Shown here: piece by piece, positions 48,539-60,132 of the stretch
Layout of the letters: every line of letters starts with the position of its first letter
Numbering within the stretch: position 1 is the stretch's first letter
NCBI GenBank assembly: GCA_029717555.1
Contig: JAMDHS010000028.1
Coordinates: 62,001-126,000 of the forward strand
Direction of reading: 5' to 3'
Origin: Peribolospora baueri
Taxonomy: Eukaryota; Basidiomycota; Peribolosporomycetes; Peribolosporales; Peribolosporaceae
DNA length: 64,000 nucleotides
Translations under genes and position numbers: made by a program
The notes under the pieces: model-generated
Databases searched by the model: none
Seen by the model: the letters and a program-made list of their open reading frames with translations, nothing else
What the model was told of the DNA's origin: nothing

Positions 48539-49294
48539 TCAGCCGCCGTCGTCCGGCGACGTGTTGGCCTCCTCCCCTTCGGGCTTGAAAAAGGTGAGCA
48601 CCTTCCAGCGGGCGGCGCCGCCGCGCTCCTTTTCCCACCTGTCGAAACCGCGACTGCGCTGTCCGCCCATCTCGGCCATGAGACCGAGGTCGGTCCACTC
48701 GAGCCAGATGCCGGTGCCCAACGATCCCGGCGCTTCTTCTCCGCCGCCCTTGCGGGTGGGCTCGCCAAGAGCGGCGACCAAATCGGTGGCCGTGGTGGAC
48801 GGGTGGATGGAGAGGAAGCGAGGAGAGGCGCCGACGCGCAGAGGGAAGCTCGGCCAGGGCCTGTGAGCGTGCGCGTCGTCGTTCCGGGGACGAGGGCCCT
48901 CCTCTCGCTCCTCGCGGAGGAGGTCGTGATTGTAGACGTCGACGCTGACGAGCTTTAGCCTGTTCTCGTCCACGTCGTCGCGCTGGACGCTGCCGCCGAG
49001 AGGCTGCTTGGGGGCCGCATAGCCTGGGAGAGGCTCAAAGACGTAGCTAACGGCGTGCGAGGGGAGGTTGTAATAGACTGCGTCGGGGTACGACTTTATG
49101 ATGAAGGCGAGAGGAGAGCCGGCGCCGGCGAGGGCGGCGAGATGTGAGCGGAAGGCTTGAGAAGTGGCGAGATGGCCGAGGAGAGAGCGAAGAGAAACGA
49201 CGTCGGTCTTGTCATCCGCTGATGGTGTCGCTGTCGCCGTCGCTGTCGCTGACGTTGCCGTTGTCATCGTCGGCGTCGGCGTCGTCGGCGTCAT
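48539..49294 (-). CDS. Uncharacterised protein, single exon
   Basis: An intronless frame of 251 residues. The first 26 residues are a Thr/Ala/Pro low-complexity tract that may be disordered, and the start could lie further in. From SLRSLLGHLATSQAFRSHL onward the sequence looks folded: PLAFIIKSYPDAVYYNLPSH is followed by SYVFEPLPGY, LVSVDVYNHD, SFPLRVGASPRFLSIHPSTTATDLVAALGEPTRKGGG, GIWLEWTDLGLMAEMGG and RWKVLTFFKPEG. No signal peptide, membrane span or known catalytic motif is visible. I do not recognise the family, although these blocks look like a conserved fungal protein. It is divergent from the RRM gene. Confidence 0.75.
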   Translation of the reverse strand: MTPTTPTPTMTTATSATATATATPSADDKTDVVSLRSLLGHLATSQAFRSHLAALAGAGSPLAFIIKSYPDAVYYNLPSHAVSYVFEPLPGYAAPKQPLGGSVQRDDVDENRLKLVSVDVYNHDLLREEREEGPRPRNDDAHAHRPWPSFPLRVGASPRFLSIHPSTTATDLVAALGEPTRKGGGEEAPGSLGTGIWLEWTDLGLMAEMGGQRSRGFDRWEKERGGAARWKVLTFFKPEGEEANTSPDDGG

Positions 49295-49953
49295 TTCGTC
49301 ATCTCGACCAGGGACGCATGCGCAAGCGGAGGGCAGGCCGGGCCGCAGCGAGGAAGGGCATGAAACGCGGGCGCGGCTTGGCCAGCAGCACGTGCACAGC
49401 TGCGGAGCGCGGGCGCTAGCGGTAGCAATGGCCGGGCGGGCGTGGGAACGGCTGCGGCAAGCGCGTCAGTGAGTCTGACTGGGTCGTCCTTTGGAGGGTG
49501 AAAAGAAGTTGGGGAAGAGAAAAGCGGGAGGAGAAGGAGGAAAAGGGGAAAAAAATGGAAATGGAAATAGCTGAAGGGGACGGTCGGTCGACTGACTGGG
49601 TAGCTCTTGCTCCGATGGGTGGATGCAAGGATGAAAAGAGGAGGACGGACGAATGAAAAAAATTGACCAGGCCAGCCCAGCCGAGGAGGCACGCGGACAG
49701 AGGGTGGGCGGCGCACAGCCGGGCAGACCGCGCTCGGGCAGAGGCGAGACGAGGCGCGGCCGAGGTCGGTTTTGTGCCCCGCTTCCGTCGACACGCTCTT
49801 CCTCCTCCTTCTCTTCCCTCCTCCATCCCACATCCACCACACCACCTCGCTCCCAGTCGTCTCTTCGCTCCTATCCATCTCGCTTCCATCCATCTCGTCT
49901 CCTTCTCGCTCTCGCTCCCGTTCCCCTTCTCGTTCCCCGTCTCGTCCTTAAAA
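49295..49953. promoter_or_regulatory. Divergent upstream region of the RRM gene
   Basis: This is 659 bp between two divergent start codons. The 3' third (about 49780-49953) is CT-rich, typical of a fungal 5' leader. I see no distinct TATA box. Confidence 0.4.
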
Positions 49954-51066
49954 ATGGCCAAGGTCTACGTTGGAAACCTGTGCGTCCCCTCGACGTCCTC
50001 CCTCGTCGACCGTGCGTCCCAACTCGCCACCCTCCCGGCCTGACCTTGTCTCCTCTTCCTCCTCCTCCCTCTTGTCCTCCCCTCATACAGGTCGTGGGGT
50101 ACCACCGATGATATCCTCGCTCAGACGTTCGGCCAGTTCGGTCAGCTCACCGACTACGTGAGTGTCGCAGACGAGACTGTCTCACCCATCCCCGACTCTC
50201 TGGGTCCATTTCATGCGCACATACGGGCTGATTCCCTGTGGCGTGCTTCCGTGCGATTGTCTACACCTCACCTTCTCCCCCTTTCAGATCGTCATGAAGG
50301 ACCGCGAGACCGGCCGCTCGCGCGGTTTCGGCTTCGTCACCTACCAGACCCAGCAGGAGGCCGACGCCGCCATCACCGGTCTCAACGACCAGGAGCTTGA
50401 CGGCCGGAGGATTAGGGTCAATATGGCCAACTCGAGGCCCGCCGGGTTCGTTCGCCACCCGTCTTCTTTCCTCCCTGTGCCTTGCTGAACTTACCCATCC
50501 CCTCGTCTCTACACGATCACTCCACAGTGGTGGAGGCTACGGTGGCGGTTACGGTGGCGGCGCCGGTTATAGCGCCGGCTACCCTCAGCAGGGCGGCTAC
50601 GGCGGTGGCTACGGCGGCGCCGGTTACGGTGGCATGCAGCAGCCCGGTTACGGCGCCCAGGGCGGCTTCGGCCAGCAAGGCTCTTTCGGCCAGCAGGGTG
50701 GTTACAACGCCCAGGGTGGCTATGGTGGCGCCGCCGGCTCCTACGGCCAGCCCGCGTGAGTATACACTTGTTTCTTTCGCTCGTCGGAGGGGACTCGCTC
50801 GTCGAGTTCCCTGGCGAAGCTTCATCGATTGCAATGCACATTGAGGCGGAGGCGGCGTCGTCGTGGACGGAGAATGGGCCAGACGACCTTGAGTCGCTCG
50901 GGCGGGATACTGTAAATGTGCGGGGGGAAAGGGAGGATAAAGACGAGGTGCAACGTGTTATATGACAACGTCTCGCTGATGTTGACATACTTAATCTTGT
51001 TGACTGCAAAGCGGCGGCTACGGCGGTGCTCCCCAGCAGCAGGGCGGCTTCGGTGGCGGCTACTAA
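49954..51066 (+). CDS. Glycine-rich RNA-binding protein, one RRM
   Basis: Five exons, 49954-49979, 50091-50157, 50288-50445, 50528-50755 and 51012-51066, give 177 residues. One RRM spans residues 1-80: [18 protein letters not shown] has the RNP2 motif VYVGNL, and [19 protein letters not shown] has RNP1 [25 protein letters not shown] closes the domain. The tail is built of GGGYGG and Gln-Gly repeats ([14 protein letters not shown]) and is likely to be phase-separating or aggregation-prone. The order matches glycine-rich proteins (GRP/CIRBP type) that act as RNA chaperones in cold and stress responses. The introns at 50446 (donor GTTCGT) and 50756 interrupt the Gly-rich tail, so alternative splicing could change its length. 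Confidence 0.93.
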
Positions 51067-53543
51067 GCCGTCTCGCCGTACCAACGGCGACGTTCTTGTC
51101 CTTGTCTGATCTTCCACGGCCCGCTGCGCTCTCTCCACGGTTCCATCGCGGTATCCCGTCGTTTGCATCGCCTCGGTTCGGTCTCCGTCCACCACCAGCA
51201 TCGGTCATGGCTCCTCCACCCTTTCTTCCTCCTCCCTTCCGAAAAGTAGTCCGTCGTCTTCTGCGCTCTGCTTTACCCTTTTCGTCCTTCAGCCTCGACT
51301 CTCCGGTTCCGGTTGTAACGAATACGTCTCGATTCCCCCTCCGACCCGTCGACCTCGACCTGATCCTTTCCTGCCATGTCCCCATGCCACCTTTCTCGCG
51401 TGCTCGCCGGCTGCCTCGTCGTCCATCTGTTCCGCCCGTCCTCTCCGTCCCGTCCCGTCCGATTCACCAGTCCGCCAGGTCGCCGACCCATGTCTGTGTT
51501 CTCTTCAAGTCGGATCGGAATGCGGCCCGGGGTCCAAGTTCAGTCCGTCCGTCCATGGTCACCGCTCGTGTCGTGTCCTCTTTACCGTCGCAGGCTGCCG
51601 CCCTTCGTCCAACCGAACCCCAAGATCAGCACTTGTACACCACGTCCCTTGCCGCCTTTTCTTTCTTTCTGTCGCCGCCTGATTCACGCCTCGCCTCCTC
51701 TCTGGCCTCGTCACTCCTTGTCGTTTTTTGTTCGTTTCTTCCCCCCTGCGTTTCTCGTCCCCGAGCCTCAACTAAACACCCGCCACTCGCTCCCTCTCCT
51801 CTTTTTTTTCTCGGTCGTTTCCATCGTTTTCCTTCTTCCCCGTTCTCGTCCCGCGTGTCCCGTCTTCTTCAGTACCCGTCACTCAGCTCGCAGCGCGCAC
51901 CTTGGGTGGTTTCGATCGCCCAACGGACCGATATCGTCGGCCGTTGAGCGGTCTGGTCTCGTCTCGCTCGTTTCGCCTCGTCTGGGAGATGAGCGTAGGT
52001 ACCGGTACATAGCTCGATCGCCTCTGTCGCTCCTCCCTCCCTCCGCCTTGTCCTTGTCGCGCGCTGTCCCTTGTTCATTCTCGTGCCGTGATTGACGCCG
52101 AAGATGGTGGCCCGTGCTCGCGCTCGTGGTCTCGTTGTTTTCTTTATCCCTGTGCTCGTGTTTTCCCGTCGATGCGCGGTGTCCGTGTCGTCTCGTCTCG
52201 TCGATTGTCGACGAGACGGCGCGATGATGGCCCGCTGGTGACGAGGCGACGCGGGCCACGCCCGGTCGTGTGTGTCGATCCCCGGTCGGCTTGGCTTAGT
52301 CGCGGCTTGCTTGGCTGCCTGTGTCCTCGGTCCTCGCGGCGTTGTCGCCAGGGTCTGTCTGTGTGTTTGCCTGCCGGTTCCTCTGGCTTGTCTGTCTGCC
52401 TGCCTGCCTACGTTGCTACTGCCTTGTCTGCCGGCGCCTACGATGGCGAGGAGAGGTGAGTACGGATCTGGGTAAACGAAGTAAAGATTGAGCGAGAGAT
52501 TGCGATGATTGCGATGATTGCGACTGCGACGACTGACGACAACAACGAACAGACAAATTTGGTGAGCGTCTCGGTTGGATGTGATGATGTGGGGAATACC
52601 GTTGTTGTATGTTATACATGGAATGTATGTGAATGGCAGAGATGGTGGTCCGTTAAGCATCAAGGGAAGATGTGAGAACGGCGGTTCGTCGTCGGTCGTC
52701 CCTTCTTTCCCTCTTTTTCACCCTTTCCTCCTTGCTTCATTTTGCAGGATGAAGACGGCGATGGCGACGGCGAGCGATGGAGCAGGTACCCAACTGTCGA
52801 AGTGGACTGATTTGATTGCGCATCCGTCCCTCCGTCACGAAAACTCTCCGTCTCCAGCCGCTGTCATTTTCCCATTCCCATTCCCATTCCCATTCGCCTT
52901 CTCCCCACCGGCCGGCTCGTCCCGTGACTTGACTGAAGTGGACCACGTTGGCTCGCACGTACTACTGCCAATGGGGCTTAGCCAGCTAGCCCGTTCCTTG
53001 TTGGTGGCCGTCGTCTCCGCTTGACTGACTGACTGACTGACGGCTTGTGAGCCTTCGTTTCCGTCTGCCGCTGCCGCTGTCGCTGTCACTGCCACTCATC
53101 GATCTCTCCCTCGCTGATCGTCACCGACTGGTTCGTTCGCCATCGCCCGACCACGCTTGTCTTGTCTTCTTGCAAGCGTCTTCTCTTCTCTTCTCTTCTC
53201 CTCTCCCCGCCTCCCTCCCTCTCCATCGCCCCCCACACACTCCTCCACTCGCCCCTTACTCGTCCCCCTCCCTCCACCACGCCCCGCCACCGCTGACCGG
53301 CGCGATGCGAAGACGACGATAGGCGCAGACCCACTCGACCCGACCCGCAACGCCTCCACTCGCCCTCCCCTCGTCGCCAATCGTCGACGTCGACCACTCG
53401 ATCCCCAAGCGAGACGAGACAAGACAAGACAAGACAAGACAAGACAAGACGAGACAGGATAGGACAGGACGACGCAACCGACCACGCCCATCGATACATA
53501 CCCCGCCTCGGACCTCTTCTTCTTCCTCGACCCTCGTCTCGCC
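51067..53543. other. Intergenic 2.5 kb, pyrimidine-rich then repeat-rich
   Basis: On the + strand about 51110-52050 is very rich in C and T and contains long open but low-complexity frames, which I regard as artefacts or an extended 3' UTR. Further on are (CCCATT)n at about 52870-52896, (CTGA)n at 53022-53041 and (GACAA)n at 53411-53451. The last 500 bp form the leader of the RhoGAP gene. Confidence 0.5.
53411..53451. repeat. (GACAA)n pentanucleotide repeat
   Basis: About seven GACAA units flanked by GAGAC variants, 90 bp upstream of the RhoGAP start codon. Confidence 0.85.
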
Positions 53544-56500
53544 ATGGCAGCCGCTCGCTCGCCATCTCCGCTTTCCCTACACCTCTTTTCTTCCCATTCG
53601 CACCGGAACGACTCCCTCGGGCCTGGCGGCGGCGGCGGCGACGCCCTCGGCTCCTCCGCTCCTCCCGCCAACGCTTCCATGACCTCGCTCACCTCCAGCG
53701 CCTCCGGCTCCATCACCACCTCCCGCGCCGGCTCCGTGCCCGCCTCGCCTTCGCCCCGCTCCCCCCTTCCATTGAGAGCGGCCGAGGAGCCGCCGGCGGC
53801 ACGGTCTCATCAGAGGACGACGATGATACTACCTCATTACCATCAGCAATACCCCCACCAGCAACAACAACAACAACAGCAACAGCAACAGCAACGACAA
53901 CAGCACTACCACCACCACCATCAGTCCAATCTATCTTCTAGCGCCTCTGCCGCCGCAAAGCTCGTCGCCAGGCGCTTCTCCACCAGGGCCACCGCCGGCC
54001 TCAGCTTTGTTGTCGCCGGCGCGAGCAGCGGCAGCGGCAGCGGCGACGCCGACCGCACCCCGCGGCCGTCCAAGGCGGCCGACAGAGACAGCAAAACCGG
54101 CCCGCCCGTGCCTCCCAAAAAGCCGGCGTTTCTGCTTGGCAAGAAAAGCAAGGCGGCCAGCGGCGAAGGAGCCAAGATGAACAGAGACAAGGTCGACGCC
54201 AAGGCCAAGGCCAAGAGGGCGAGCTTGGTCGGCAGCGTCGAATCGTCGGAATGGGTTCAGGACGAAGGCGCCTCGTCGTCCTCCTCGTGGGCCTCCAAGG
54301 GCGCCATCGCGTTCGGCAAGAGGAGGCACAGGACCACCCCCCTCGACCCACCTCTGAGGGGCATCGCCGTCGATGGCCCCGGCTCCTCCGCGCTGGACGA
54401 CGTCGGCGGCCGCACCTCCGCCTTGTTCTCTCGGCTCCCCTTTGGCAACACAACCGCCTCTTCCTCCTCTTCCTCCTCCTCCTCCTCCTCCCCATCCCAC
54501 TCCAACAGGCATGTACGCAAGTCCAGCACCGGCCCCATCTTGTGGTCCGTGCGAGGTCCGAGGAGCGAAGACGGCCACGTCGGCAGCACCCACCGCTCCT
54601 CCTCCTCCCTCTCCCACTCCCCCTCTTCCGCCCCCTTTCTCGTTCACAGCGCTTCCGTCGGCAGCGAGCTCAGCGCCGCCGTCAAGAAGAGCTTTGAAAG
54701 CGGCGGCGACGACGGAGGAGGAGGAGGTGGTGGTGGTGGTAGCGGCGGCTGGTCTCGAGGCTCCTCACCGCGCGAAGCGACGTCGTGGGACATGCTCAAT
54801 CCGCCTGCTGGCGCCTCCGTCCCCTCCGCCTATCATCCTCCCGCCCTCCCACCCCGGCTGGTGGGCGCGGACAAGCCGGACTTCCTCGAGACGCTCAATG
54901 GCGCCGATGATGTGTCTTGGCCCGCCGCCGCCTCCGCCGTCGCCACGGCTGGCAGGCAGCCTAGCCCGAGCCAGCGGTCGCTCACGTCCACTTTGGGCCA
55001 CGCCGGCGGACGCAGGCAGCTGCACATGCCACCCCCGGCTCCCGGTCCCCTCCCTCCCCCTCGTCGACACAAGTTTGCCTCCCCATCGGTTTCGTCCTCT
55101 GCTCAGCAGGGCGGCGGCGTCACCGGGCTCTTGTCCGCCGTTCCATCGTCTTGGAGCGGCGCCAGAGGAGCTGCGATCGTTAACAATTTGAACGGGCTGA
55201 AGGACGCGGTGGGGAAGAAGGGCTGGGAGCTCGTCAGAGGTGGCGGGGAGAGGCTCGGATGGAAGAAAGGGGCGAGCGTGGATTGGAGCAACCACCAGTT
55301 CTCCGGCGGCGGCGGCGGCGTGTCTGCCATCAGAGAAGACGAGGTGGGCGGAAGAGGCACCGGCGACTTCCCTGATGGCAGCCTCCATCATCCCCCGTCC
55401 GCCACCATGGGCGACGATTGGACATCTTGGGTCCGCGCCGCCGCGCCCCGCTCTCCTGGGCCGCGGGGACGGAGCGGATCGGCGTCCGCTTCGCTCGCTT
55501 CTCCAGCGTCGGCCTCTGCCTCTCACGGCCACGGTCATCCTTCTCACGGCCAGGTGTACGGCATGGTCAGGAGCCCCGGCGCGGGCTCCGGTCAGGCTTT
55601 TGGCCGTCCTTTGCGCGAAGGCGTGCTCAGGACGCGGTTGCAGGCGCTGGAGTCTCGAAAGGGAAAAGGGAGGACGCCGCTCCCTTCGCCCCGGGCCGGC
55701 GGCGGTACCTCCGGTTGGGAGTCGGACAGCCCCAGAGACGCCCGCACGCCCACGACGCCCGCGGTGGCGGTGAGCAGAACGGCGCCGCCGGAGAGGCTCG
55801 AACTCCGTCTTCTCGGCCACGACCTCGGTCACGGTAGCCTCGGCGTCGGCGCCGATTTCGCCGCTACCACCGCCGCTACCGACACCGACATCACGCCGCC
55901 GCCGACGCCTGCAAAGGACGCCTTGCGGCCACCGCTAAAGAAACCGCGATCGCCGATACCGTCGCCAGGGGGAGGGATGGGAAAGAGAGGAACCTTCGGG
56001 GTAAGCCCCCCTTCTCGACGCCTCCTAACCTCTGAAGAGGCTCGGAGGCGGTACCTTGCCGCCGTGGCGGCGAGGTGCTTGGATCATTTGGATAGGTGGG
56101 CGCCGCTTGAGGAGGGTATTTATCGGGTTAGCGGGTGAGTGGAGGTGCTGCTTCTTTTTTCTTTCTTTCTTTCTTTCTTTTTTCGTCTGTCGACGTGTCG
56201 ACGTCTCCTGACTTTCTTTTTCCCTTTGCTTTTCTTTTCGTCTCGTTTGAAGACGCTCTTCCCATACAGGCCAGCTGCGAGGTATTTTCGACGCGGGGCA
56301 CGATATGGATCTGTTGGATAAGTCGCCGGCGGACTTGGATATTAATAGCGTTGTCTCTGTTTTTGTGAGTCTCCCTTTTTTTCTTATTTCCTCCCCCTTC
56401 TCTTACTTCCTTCAATCCCTCCTGACCGCGGCTTGGCCCCCCGTCAGAAACAATATCTCCGCGAATTGCCCGAGCACTTGCTCACCGTCCAACTCGCCCC

Positions 56501-58038
56501 TTCCTTCGATGCCGTCTGCATGGAGCACCTCGGTCAGAGGGCGACGTCCATCGACGCCCTCGCCTTTGTCGCCGCCACAAAAGCCATCGAGGGCGACGAC
56601 GAGAGCCTGGCCAAGGAGCTTGCCCTGCTTGTCCGACAGTTGCCCGCCGTCAATTTTTACCTCCTCCGCGAGATTGCCGATCACCTCGGTAGACTGGCCG
56701 ACTACGTGGCAACAACAAAAATGCCGCTGAGCAACCTTTGTCTCGTGCTGGGGCCGAGCATGCTCCTCACTGCCACCATGTTCCGCGTCCTCGTCGAGCA
56801 TCGCGCCATCCTCTTCGCCGTCGGGTGCGAGCTCGACACGGAGATCGAGGCCCTCGACGCCCCACCCGTCCCTTCGCCCGCGCCGTCGACTTCCAACCCA
56901 CCTTCGCCGTCACGGATCGCCGTCCGATCCGAGCGGCCCTCCCCATCGCTTCCGCAACCGCAACCGCCGCCGCCGCCACCGCCGCCCAAGGCGAGCCCCG
57001 CTCTCTCCTCTCCCTCTACCGGGTCCGCCGCTTCCTTCGTCTCCGCCGCGCCCTCTTTCTCCCACACCACCTCTACCCCCGCACCGCCGTCGCCTCTTCC
57101 GGCCCGTCGACCGACCGACTCTCCGCCGTCCACAGACTCGGCCGCCGCCCCGTCCTCCTCGCCTTCGTCTGTCATGCACTTCTTCCCAACGATGTCAACG
57201 ACGACGACGACGACCACCACCACCACCACCACCGCCGCCACGGCCGCCGGCGTCGGCGTCGGCTCTGGCGCGGGTTCGTCGACTAGCCAACAAACCTATC
57301 ACCCCATCGCGGCGCTGTATAGCGCAGAGTCGAAGGGGGGCATGCCCGAGTTGGACCTGCGGGGAGGGCAGGACAAGGACAAGGACAAGGATAAGGATAA
57401 GGATAAGGATAAGGAGAAGGGCAAGGAGGAAAAGGCTGCCAATGGGTCGGAGGGAGCGGCCAAGGAGGTTGTCGGCGGTGGGGAACGGCCTGCGCCTGTG
57501 ATTCCCATTCGTCATGTGAGTGCCCGCGACTGTTCGTTCCGTTCCGCGACCGACCGCGCTGACCCGATGGATCGATCTGCCCTTACTCCCTCATCCGTTT
57601 CCTGCCAGCGCTCGAGCTCCTTCTTCAGCTCTTCTGGCGCCAATACGGCAGACAGGCGAAAGGTGTTTGACGAAAAAGTGATGAGCAGCAGTCGGCCATC
57701 GAGCCCGTGTCCTTCCATCTCTGCCTCAGCAGGCGCTGCTGGCACTGGCATGGGCGAGGATGGGCAAGCGGAGGTGGGGCAGGAGCTGGACGTGGACGTG
57801 CACGATGCGGTCGAAGTCGTGCGTACCTCCCTCGCACCTTTCACGCCTACGCGAGTCGACCTGACGCCCTTCTCTTTTCCCGACTCGGCAGATCGGCTCC
57901 CCCCAATCTCATTCCGGTTTCCCTTCGCGTGTGACCGGCTTAGGCTTGGGCGAGACGGTCCAACAGCTATTCTCCCAGCAGCCATCGTCGTCGTCGGCGC
58001 CGCCGTCGCCGTCGCCGTCTGCGTCTTCGTCCAAGTGA
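53544..58038 (+). CDS. Large RhoGAP-domain protein
   Basis: Five exons, 53544-56134, 56253-56364, 56448-57515, 57609-57818 and 57892-58038, give 1375 residues. The first 820 residues have no domain I can name and are Ser/Gly/Pro-rich, with a Gln run followed by His (about 53855-53922), Ser runs and Gly runs. The RhoGAP domain covers about residues 840-1000. PLEEGIYRVSG carries the arginine finger (about Arg861), followed by LRGIFDAGHDMDLL, VVSVFKQYLRELPEHLL, LLVRQLPAVNFYLLREIADHLGRL, and MPLSNLCLVLGPSMLL with the conserved Asn. The C-terminal part has poly-Pro, poly-Thr and a (DK)n tract. It should switch off a Rho/Cdc42-type GTPase. The exon-2 acceptor (GAAG before 56253) was chosen because it preserves the domain. 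A further intron with donor GTGACA and acceptor TTCGTAG at 58144 would give an alternative end at 58169. Confidence 0.88.
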
Positions 58039-58569
58039 CAGACAGCCCTCGTCCCGTCTCTTTCTATCTGTCTGTCCCCTTTGTCTCGCGTGGCCATTCG
58101 TCTTCCATCCCATCACCTTTTCTTTTTTCCCCTCTTTTTCGTAGGTATACAAGCAACTTATGTGACTGATTATCGGTAATTCCAAGCGGCTAGACTGAAC
58201 TGAATCAAAGATCGACCGACCCGGAACTGCGCTGTCAATCGAACGCTCTCCGTCTCTGTCCCTGTCTGTCTGTCTCACGCCTGCGCGGGGACATGGGAGA
58301 GAGAAAGAGACACGACACGAAGGGCAAACCGGGAGCAAGGCCGAGCCCTCCTTCATTTCCGAGCAGGCCCATCCACGACTTCCTCATGCAAGGCGGCCTG
58401 GCCCGTCGGCGTCTGTAGACCGAAGGTGCGCCCCATCTCCATCTCCATCTTATCTCCATCTGCGAGTGACGAGCGCCTGACGATCTCGTTCCCTCCCTCC
58501 CGCCGTCGTCGCCGTCGTCGTCGTCGTCCATGACATCGACGTGCGGGATGGTATGGTATGTGACGCTGA
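58039..58569. other. Short intergenic stretch after RhoGAP
   Basis: This is 531 bp. About 58085-58144 is a strong polypyrimidine tract ending in TAG, a good potential splice acceptor. Nothing else was recognised. Confidence 0.5.
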
Positions 58570-60132
58570 TTGACCGCAGCACAGGAGGATGGCGCGACGA
58601 GTCCGACAAGGACGTCCCAATGCGGCCGCCACCCGCCGCTGGGATCCGCCGGCCCGAGGATTTCGCCCGTTCCCAGCGCGAGTACGGACGCAGACGATCT
58701 CGCCATCGGCATCTGCCAAAGTTTGTCGACGCGAGAGGGCTCAGCACGCACTCCGACCCGGAGACGTTCTTCAGGACGTCCTTCAGCGGCACGCACAGAG
58801 GCCGCTCATCCGGCGTCCTCATCGACGCCTCCCAGATCTGTGCTCAACGTTCGCCTCGAACGCGTCCGCCTTCGGACCATGACGTCGCGCCTCGCGACGA
58901 CCCGCTGCACGACGCGCACTCGCTCGTCAGACCCAAATCCGCTCCGGTGCCGAATCGCACTGGCTCCCTCGCCGTGCCTCTTCAACGCGTTCCCGACGGC
59001 GGCCCTTCTTACTCGTCCAGCTCATCAGAGGGCGCGGGGAAGACCGCGACGGATCCGAGGCTCGCCATCGGGTCCTCTCCACATTACCACTACTACTCTT
59101 CCTCCTCCTTCTCTTCCCCCGTCTCCGCCCTGTCCCTGTCCGACGTCCAGCACGCACGGCACGAGCCCGGTCGGACCCAGCTGACTGTCCGCAAACCTCT
59201 CCGCGTCGGACGCGGTGCCGTATCTCGCCGGCACGTCCGAGTTGGCTTCGTCGACGCTTTCGTCTCACCCCAGTGGCGGCTCGGGAAGGTGCGCCTTGAG
59301 CGGACGCTCGGCCGATAACTCTTCTTCTTCTGGCGGCGGTCTACCCTGCCCGGTCGGGTTTTGTGGACGCTCGTCGGGAAGTCACGGCCGCCGCGGCTCG
59401 TCGCGACACTCGCTCTCCACCGAGGTCATTCACGAGGATGGATCGCGAACACGAGGCGGAGGGAGAGTCGGTGGGCGCGGGAGGGGTAAAGCGCGACAGC
59501 GGCGGAGAGGACAGGTGGCAGAGCCTCTCCGGTCGCGGCGGCTGGAGCTGGCAGCGGAAGATGAGGCTGAGGGAGCGCGAGGACTGGTTGACCGAGCGCG
59601 TGGTTTCCGCTTTGCGCACCAGGCAAGCCAAGGGCGACGAGGGCGGTAGATCGTCAGGCATGCGCAACGGTGTCGGTTTTCAGCTTATCCACCTTGCCGA
59701 GGAAGCGGAATGGGCGGCGGACGACGGTCGCGAAGGCTCGGCGGAAGACCGTCTGTCGGACGAAGCGACCGTGGTTCATTCCACCACCGGCCTCGGTGGC
59801 GTCCACGATGAGCGTCGGAGACGGCTCTGCTCCTCCGTCGCGTTTGCGCATCTCGCTCGACCGTCTCTTGGACAGCTCCGTCGGCCGGACACGCGTTCCG
59901 CTTAAGCTCTGGCGTGAGTGTTGGGTCGTCGTCGTCGTCGTCGTCTCGAGCGGACTATTCAGGCTCGTTCGGCAATCGATCTGAGCTAGCGGGCGGAGAC
60001 GGCTTCTGTACGGAGACGGAAAGGGAGACGGATGAGGAGGAGGAGAAGGACGACGAGGACGACGACCAATCGGTCTACTCGGCCTTTGACGCCGACGCGG
60101 AGGTCGACGTCGAGGCCGGTCGACCAGCGTGA
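58570..60132 (+). other. Coding-like serine-rich/acidic stretch without one consistent frame
   Basis: Several successive segments on the + strand look like protein, but each is in a different frame. About 58570-58880 reads PVPSASTDADDLAIGICQSL in frame 1. About 58900-59190 reads RPKSAPVPNRTGSLAVPL and GGPSYSSSSSEGAGKT in frame 3. About 59190-59440 reads YLAGTSELASSTLSSHPSGG in frame 1. About 59430-59660 reads KMRLREREDWLTERVVSALR in frame 2. About 59660-59905 reads RLRISLDRLLDSSVGRTRV in frame 3. About 59900-60132 reads SRADYSGSFGNRSELAGGDG and a DEEEEKDDEDDDQSVYSAFD acidic end in frame 1. I find no intron pairs joining them. It may be a decayed gene, former C-terminal exons of the RhoGAP, or GC-driven open frames. 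Confidence 0.4.

Noticed and set aside
50916-51947. 343-codon open frame on + after the RRM gene
   Set aside because: It overlaps the last RRM intron and exon in another frame, is made of pyrimidine-rich low-complexity codons, and has no domain.
53931-55832. Long minus-strand frames (238 and 355 codons) and a 272-codon + frame inside the RhoGAP exon
   Set aside because: They are Arg/Gly- or Pro-rich shadows caused by high GC and codon repeats; the 863-codon frame in phase with the RhoGAP domain is the real one.
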